NCBI RefSeq assembly: GCF_021559775.1
Contig: NZ_CP056049.1
Span: forward strand, 186,001 to 250,000
Length of the DNA stretch: 64,000 nucleotides
Reading direction: 5' to 3'
Source: Gillisella vitis
GTDB lineage: Bacteria > Pseudomonadota > Alphaproteobacteria > Rhizobiales > Rhizobiaceae
A model generated the notes under the pieces. The model was not told where the DNA came from and did not search any database. It saw nothing but the letters and a program-made list of their open reading frames with translations. Of the stretch, positions 60,173 to 64,000 are shown one piece after another (within the stretch, counting starts at the first letter, position 1; every line of letters starts with the position of its first letter). Both the position numbers and the translations under genes were made by a program.

Positions 60173-62299
60173 TCAGGCCATTGCAACCTGGACCAGCGCA
60201 TCGGAAAATGTCGGCGCCCGGCCGAGATCGGCATAGGCGGGCGGCGTCACGGCATGCACGGTCGCGCCCTTGCGGTTGGAGCGCTGCCAGTAGCCGGACG
60301 GAGCAACCACAACGCCACGCATGACATCGGGCGATAATGTCGCGAATGCCTCGAACATTCCGCGATCATTGAACACGCGGATCGGCGCTCCGGCGATGAT
60401 ACCGCGTTCGCTGGCGTCGTCAGGGTGCAGCAGCACCGCCTGCTCCTCGCCGGCCTGCGCAATCTGCGCCGGCAGATTCCCGTAATTCGAGTTGAGAAAG
60501 GCGTGGCTTTTCGGAGAAATCAGGCTGAGCGGATACTGCTGCGCCAGAACCGGATGGGTTGCGGGGCTCTCGTTGGGACGGATGTAATGCGGGAGCGGAT
60601 CGACCGCTTCGCCCGATTGATCGCCACCGTAACCCTGCCTGAACAGCGGGGCGACGAAATTGCCGCCTTCGGCGAGGGTTGATTTGAATTCGCATTTGCC
60701 CGTAGGTGTCGGAAAATTTCCGTCACGATGCGGCGCCCATCGGTCGGCAGCCGGCATGTTCAATCGCATATATCCCGACTGTTTCAATTGATCGAGCGTG
60801 ATCCCTTCAAGAACCGGGCTTGCCCAATCCATCGATGCTTCGATCATCTCGTCGTCCGAGCGGAAGAAGAAGGGATCGTCGATGCCCAGCGCGCCGGCAA
60901 GGCGCCGGAACAATTCCGTGTTTGAAACCGCCTCGCCGAGCGGTTCGATCGCTGGATTGTTGTAGGACAGATAGAGATGGCCCCAGGAGAACATGATGTC
61001 CTTCTGTTCCAGCTGCGTGGTCGCTGGCAAAAGGATATCAGCATATCTGGCGGTGTCGGTGATGAAATGCTCGCTGACAACGGTGAATAGATCTTCCCGC
61101 CCCAGCCCCTGTTCCAGCTTTTCCTGCTCGGTGACCATGGCCATGGGATTGGCATTGTATACGAACAAGGCACGGATCGGAGGGTCCAGTTCAAGAGCGC
61201 CCGTCAGCGCCTGGCCAAGGCGCCAGGAATTGATCACCCGCATCTTCTCAGGCTGGAGATCGGGACGCATCAGCCCGCCCCAGTTTACCGGGAAGGCCCA
61301 GATCGGCAATTGTAGAAGCCCTCCGCCGACATGTTTCCATGCACCAATCAACGCTGGCAGGCAGGCAATGGCACGAACCGTCTGGCCACCGCCAGCATGA
61401 CGTTCCACCGCCACCCCGATCCGCACGACCGCCGCAGGCGTGGTCGCGTATTCGCGAGCCAGTTTCAGGATGTCATCAACGGGAATGCCGGTTTCCAAAT
61501 AGGCGAATTCCGGTGTGTATTCCGCCACCCGCTCAACCAGTTCGTCATATCCCAGCGTGTGCTTGTCGACATAGTCCCGATCCACCAGATTTTCCGTGAT
61601 GATGACGTGCATCATGGCCATGGCCAGTGCCCCATCCGTGCCGGGCCGGATCGGAATGTGCCAGTCGGCAAGCCGCGCAGTGCGGGTACGCACCGGATCG
61701 ATCACCACAAGTTTAGCACCGTTCTTTCGGGCTTCCTCGATGAAGGGCCAATGATGCGAATTGGTACTGAGCGTGTTGCAGGCCCAGAGAATGATATATT
61801 TGGAATGAACGAAGCTCTCGGGATCGACACCCGGTGTATGCCCAATCGTCATCATATAGGCCGTGCATGAGCCTGAATCACAGAAGGTGCGCTCGCTCAC
61901 CGAGGCGCCCAGCTTGTTGAACAGAGGATCGCCGACATTGAGGCCATTGAGAATACCCTGCGTGCCAAGATAGCTATAGGGCAATATCGCCTGGGCGCCA
62001 TCGGACGCGATGATATCCTTCCAGCGGGTGGCGATCTCTTCGAGCGCGTCATTCCAAGAGATTCGAACGAACTGGCCGCTGCCTTTAGGGCCGACGCGCC
62101 GCATCGGGTAAAGCAGGCGCTTATCGCTATAGACCCGATCCTGGTAATTGTTGACCTTCACGCAGAGCCGGCCGCGGGTGAAGGGATGGTCTGGATTGCC
62201 CCGCACAGCAAGCGCCTTGCCGTCCTCGACGGTCGTCAGGATCGAGCAGGTATCAGGACAGTCATGCGGACATGCACCTACAACAACAGAACGGGCCAT
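60173..62299 (-). CDS. Molybdopterin oxidoreductase with 4Fe-4S cluster
   Basis: A 708-residue molybdoenzyme of the DMSO-reductase family; GAGG lies 9 bases before the ATG. N-terminal cluster: GACPHDCPDTCSIL (C-x3-C-x3-C) with the fourth Cys in GRLCVKV near residue 46. Then SYLGTQG, the active-site region SERTFCDSGSCTAYMM near residue 135, ILWACNTLSTNSHHW near 170 and VIDPVRTRTA near 198. C-terminal cofactor domain: LISPKSHAFLNSNYGN near 592. No Tat signal, so it is cytoplasmic. Substrate unknown; ferredoxin and reductase genes downstream show the electron path. Confidence 0.92.
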   Translation of the reverse strand: MARSVVVGACPHDCPDTCSILTTVEDGKALAVRGNPDHPFTRGRLCVKVNNYQDRVYSDKRLLYPMRRVGPKGSGQFVRISWNDALEEIATRWKDIIASDGAQAILPYSYLGTQGILNGLNVGDPLFNKLGASVSERTFCDSGSCTAYMMTIGHTPGVDPESFVHSKYIILWACNTLSTNSHHWPFIEEARKNGAKLVVIDPVRTRTARLADWHIPIRPGTDGALAMAMMHVIITENLVDRDYVDKHTLGYDELVERVAEYTPEFAYLETGIPVDDILKLAREYATTPAAVVRIGVAVERHAGGGQTVRAIACLPALIGAWKHVGGGLLQLPIWAFPVNWGGLMRPDLQPEKMRVINSWRLGQALTGALELDPPIRALFVYNANPMAMVTEQEKLEQGLGREDLFTVVSEHFITDTARYADILLPATTQLEQKDIMFSWGHLYLSYNNPAIEPLGEAVSNTELFRRLAGALGIDDPFFFRSDDEMIEASMDWASPVLEGITLDQLKQSGYMRLNMPAADRWAPHRDGNFPTPTGKCEFKSTLAEGGNFVAPLFRQGYGGDQSGEAVDPLPHYIRPNESPATHPVLAQQYPLSLISPKSHAFLNSNYGNLPAQIAQAGEEQAVLLHPDDASERGIIAGAPIRVFNDRGMFEAFATLSPDVMRGVVVAPSGYWQRSNRKGATVHAVTPPAYADLGRAPTFSDALVQVAMA

Positions 62300-62484
62300 C
62301 GCTTTTACCTCGCTTACACGCTTCGAATGGCGGCATTCTGCTGTAAAATTCAGCCCTCGGCGTTATCCAAAACTGCTTTTTACTGTTCCATTCCTGCGAA
62401 AACCCCCTCCTTGGAGGCTGGCGCAAATCTTGCTTGTCTTTTGAGCCATATGTCGCGGCGCCAATCTGAAGGAGAGGCCAAGCC
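62300..62484. promoter_or_regulatory. Divergent promoter gap of the molybdoenzyme operon and AraC gene
   Basis: A 185-bp gap that must hold both promoters. I see no clear direct repeat that would mark an AraC-type site. Confidence 0.45.
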
Positions 62485-63399
62485 ATGCTCGGACATTCCG
62501 TCGATAAATATGTGACCGGATCCATGCTGGAGACATCCAACGCCCACGGATGGACCAATCTGCTCGCCGAGCGCTGGAGCCATGCGCCGGGTGAACTGCC
62601 TTCGCTCGTGCCACGCGAAACCGAAATTGCCATCCTGCTACGCGGTCGATCCGTGGTGGATCGTATCGGCGGCGGCATGCGCCAATACACCCAGGCGAGA
62701 CCCGGCACGATCTGGCTCTGTCCTGCAGGGATCGAGGAAGAGTTCATAAACGTCACCGAATCGATCGATGACTGTCTGCACATCTTTCTGTCCGGGCAGC
62801 CTTTCGACGAGACAATCCTGCGCGAACACGATATTGACCCGGCCCGCGTGGAACTGCGCTACGAGAGCATCGCCAGCGACCCGTTCATTGAATTCATAGC
62901 GACCGAGATCCTCAAGGAAATGGCGGAAGAGAGCCCTGCCGGGCGGTTGCTGATGGAAACCCTGGCCATTTCCCTGTCTGCCCATCTCATCAAGCGGTAT
63001 TCCGCAACCGACCTTCGTCCAAAACAGCCTTCGGCACAGGATCGGCCGCTAGACCAGAAGCGCCTTTCGCGGGTCAAGGACTATGTAGACGCGCATCTGG
63101 AAAATGATTTCACGGTTGTCGACCTTGCCACGATTGCCTGCATGAGCGTGGCACACTTTGCCCGTAGTTTTAGGGCTGCAACCGGCAAGACTCCCCATAA
63201 TTATGTGAGGGATTTGCGCCTCGAACTCGCAAAACAGCGCCTGACACGCGATGACAGTCATATCGCAGAGATCGCTTTTGCTGCGGGCTTCTCGTCACAG
63301 GCCAATTTCACAAAGGCCTTTCGGAGCGCTACCGGCCTCACTCCGGCGAAGTTCCGCGTTATGACAGCCCTTCGAACATCGCAACGGAACAAAAATTAG
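62485..63399 (+). CDS. AraC-family transcriptional regulator
   Basis: A 304-residue regulator with GAAGGAG upstream. Residues about 1-180 form an AraC-type cupin sensor (LRGRSVVDRIGGGMRQYTQARPGTIWLCPAG). The C-terminal double helix-turn-helix is RVKDYVDAHLENDFTVVDLATIACMSVAHFARSFRAATGKTPHNYV and IAEIAFAAGFSSQANFTKAFRSATGLTPAKFR in blocks near residues 195-290, full length for the family. Divergent from the molybdoenzyme operon, which it probably activates in response to the enzyme substrate. Confidence 0.92.
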   Translation: MLGHSVDKYVTGSMLETSNAHGWTNLLAERWSHAPGELPSLVPRETEIAILLRGRSVVDRIGGGMRQYTQARPGTIWLCPAGIEEEFINVTESIDDCLHIFLSGQPFDETILREHDIDPARVELRYESIASDPFIEFIATEILKEMAEESPAGRLLMETLAISLSAHLIKRYSATDLRPKQPSAQDRPLDQKRLSRVKDYVDAHLENDFTVVDLATIACMSVAHFARSFRAATGKTPHNYVRDLRLELAKQRLTRDDSHIAEIAFAAGFSSQANFTKAFRSATGLTPAKFRVMTALRTSQRNKN

Positions 63400-64000
63400 C
63401 CGCTCGTTCGTGAACGGGACAGATTCGCTTACAGGCTTTGGAATTGCTGACACCGCCAGCGAAACCAGACTTCATCGTTGAGCGACAATTCAGATTGTGG
63501 GGTAGATGTCCCGCACGTCTCTTCTCGTCGCCCCAAAGAGATGCACGAATAGAGGTATCGTTGGTCAGGGTTGATTGGACCGGAACCACCAACTGTAATC
63601 ATGGTGTCAGGCAGTCCGGCGCTCGCCCGGACAGCATGAGCGACCCGATCCAATCGTTGAGAGTTCCAATTAATATACAGTCAGGGAATACACTCTCCGC
63701 AGCCTCACACAAAAGCCGGTGCCGCCCGTCTCGACAGCGCTATTGTTAAGGACGCGTAAGGGCACGGCAAGCAGCCAATGTCGCCCCTCGCGATTGACGG
63801 CACATGGCTTTTCCGTCTCAGTTGTCGTGACCTGTTTTTGCCGCCACAAAATATGTTTTGCTATCCCAAAAATCCGCTTCCAGATAAGCGAATTTGGCGC
63901 ATTTCTTGCTTTTCTGTTGTCAGTTTGTGACGTCCCAACAAAGGCAGCACGATATGCATATGAGGTCTTTCGATCTGGGTGAGATCAGGACGGCAGAGCG
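63400..64000. other. Right-edge DNA, no gene identified
   Basis: About 600 bp. Several short frames exist on both strands. One minus-strand stretch (about 63673-63986) stays open for some 100 codons with protein-like composition (EKPCAVNREGRHWLLAVPL) but has no start codon, no ribosome site and no family I know. It may be a decayed gene. Confidence 0.4.

Noticed and set aside
63429..63653. 74-codon minus-strand frame at the right edge
   Set aside because: No family resemblance and no ribosome site; could be part of a decayed gene.
1..64000. tRNA, rRNA, CRISPR arrays, prophage, replication origin
   Set aside because: I looked for regular repeats, RNA-type conserved stretches and phage or replication genes and found none.

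Overview
This window looks like an accessory stretch of an alphaproteobacterial genome, most likely from the Rhizobiaceae (Rhizobium/Agrobacterium/Ensifer-like). The reasons are the density of solute ABC-transport operons, the moderate-to-high GC content, and two intergenic palindromic elements (32389-32497 and 43149-43251) of a kind I associate with rhizobial genomes. I see no rRNA, tRNA, essential housekeeping genes, CRISPR array or prophage. A secondary replicon or accessory chromosomal region is plausible but not proven.

Layout. (1) 1-2012: the end of a type VI secretion cargo module (DUF2169 adaptor, PAAR-like DUF4150 tip protein, AP2-like protein). (2) 1626-3903: ECF sigma factor and anti-sigma factor, divergent from an exported DUF4394 protein. 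(3) 4111-5224: an intact IS30-family element. (4) 5724-11226: a minus-strand operon for glucose release and oxidation (GH15 glucoamylase, 6-phosphogluconate dehydrogenase, glucose-6-phosphate dehydrogenase, polyphosphate-glucokinase-like ROK kinase). (5) 11416-20922: a complete Nit1C cluster (MSMEG_0572-type protein, nitrilase, radical SAM, GNAT, AIR-synthase-like, glycosyltransferase, MSMEG_0570, flavin oxidoreductase, plus a Pnap_2097/LnmK-like protein). It is divergent from a MocR regulator, and the shared intergenic region has a good sigma-54 promoter and four ATTGACTG repeats. (6) 21237-24680: catalase-family protein and an FdhF/YdeP-type molybdoenzyme. (7) 24724-31338: a Ugp-like ABC importer with metallophosphoesterase, PHP phosphatase and GNAT, divergent from a TetR regulator. 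(8) 32554-33372: a haloperoxidase-like alpha/beta hydrolase.

(9) 33448-39392: a PotABCD-type importer with a creatinase-like M24 protein and a flavin reductase. (10) 40021-44073: amino-acid-type binding protein and permease, a TIM-barrel isomerase and a GntR regulator. (11) 44140-44600: remains of IS630 and IS66 elements. (12) 44659-50179: NikR and NikABCDE nickel import, with two identical 13-bp repeats in the divergent promoter. (13) 50355-57090: a probable copper-acquisition operon (DUF2946-like protein, Crp/Fnr regulator, FecBCD-type ABC importer, PCuAC-fusion chaperone, SCO protein, Tat-exported DJ-1/PfpI protein). (14) 57424-63399: MoaA, ferredoxin reductase, ferredoxin and a molybdopterin oxidoreductase, divergent from an AraC regulator.

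Common themes are scavenging of metals (Ni, probably Cu), nitrogen (nitrile/cyanide-linked Nit1C, amino compounds, a possible creatinase-like substrate) and phosphate esters. Two molybdoenzymes are encoded, with one dedicated cofactor gene. The most interesting points are the unusual regulation and extra gene of the Nit1C cluster, the copper operon that carries an exported isonitrile-hydratase-like protein, and the M24 protein that has lost the usual metal ligands.
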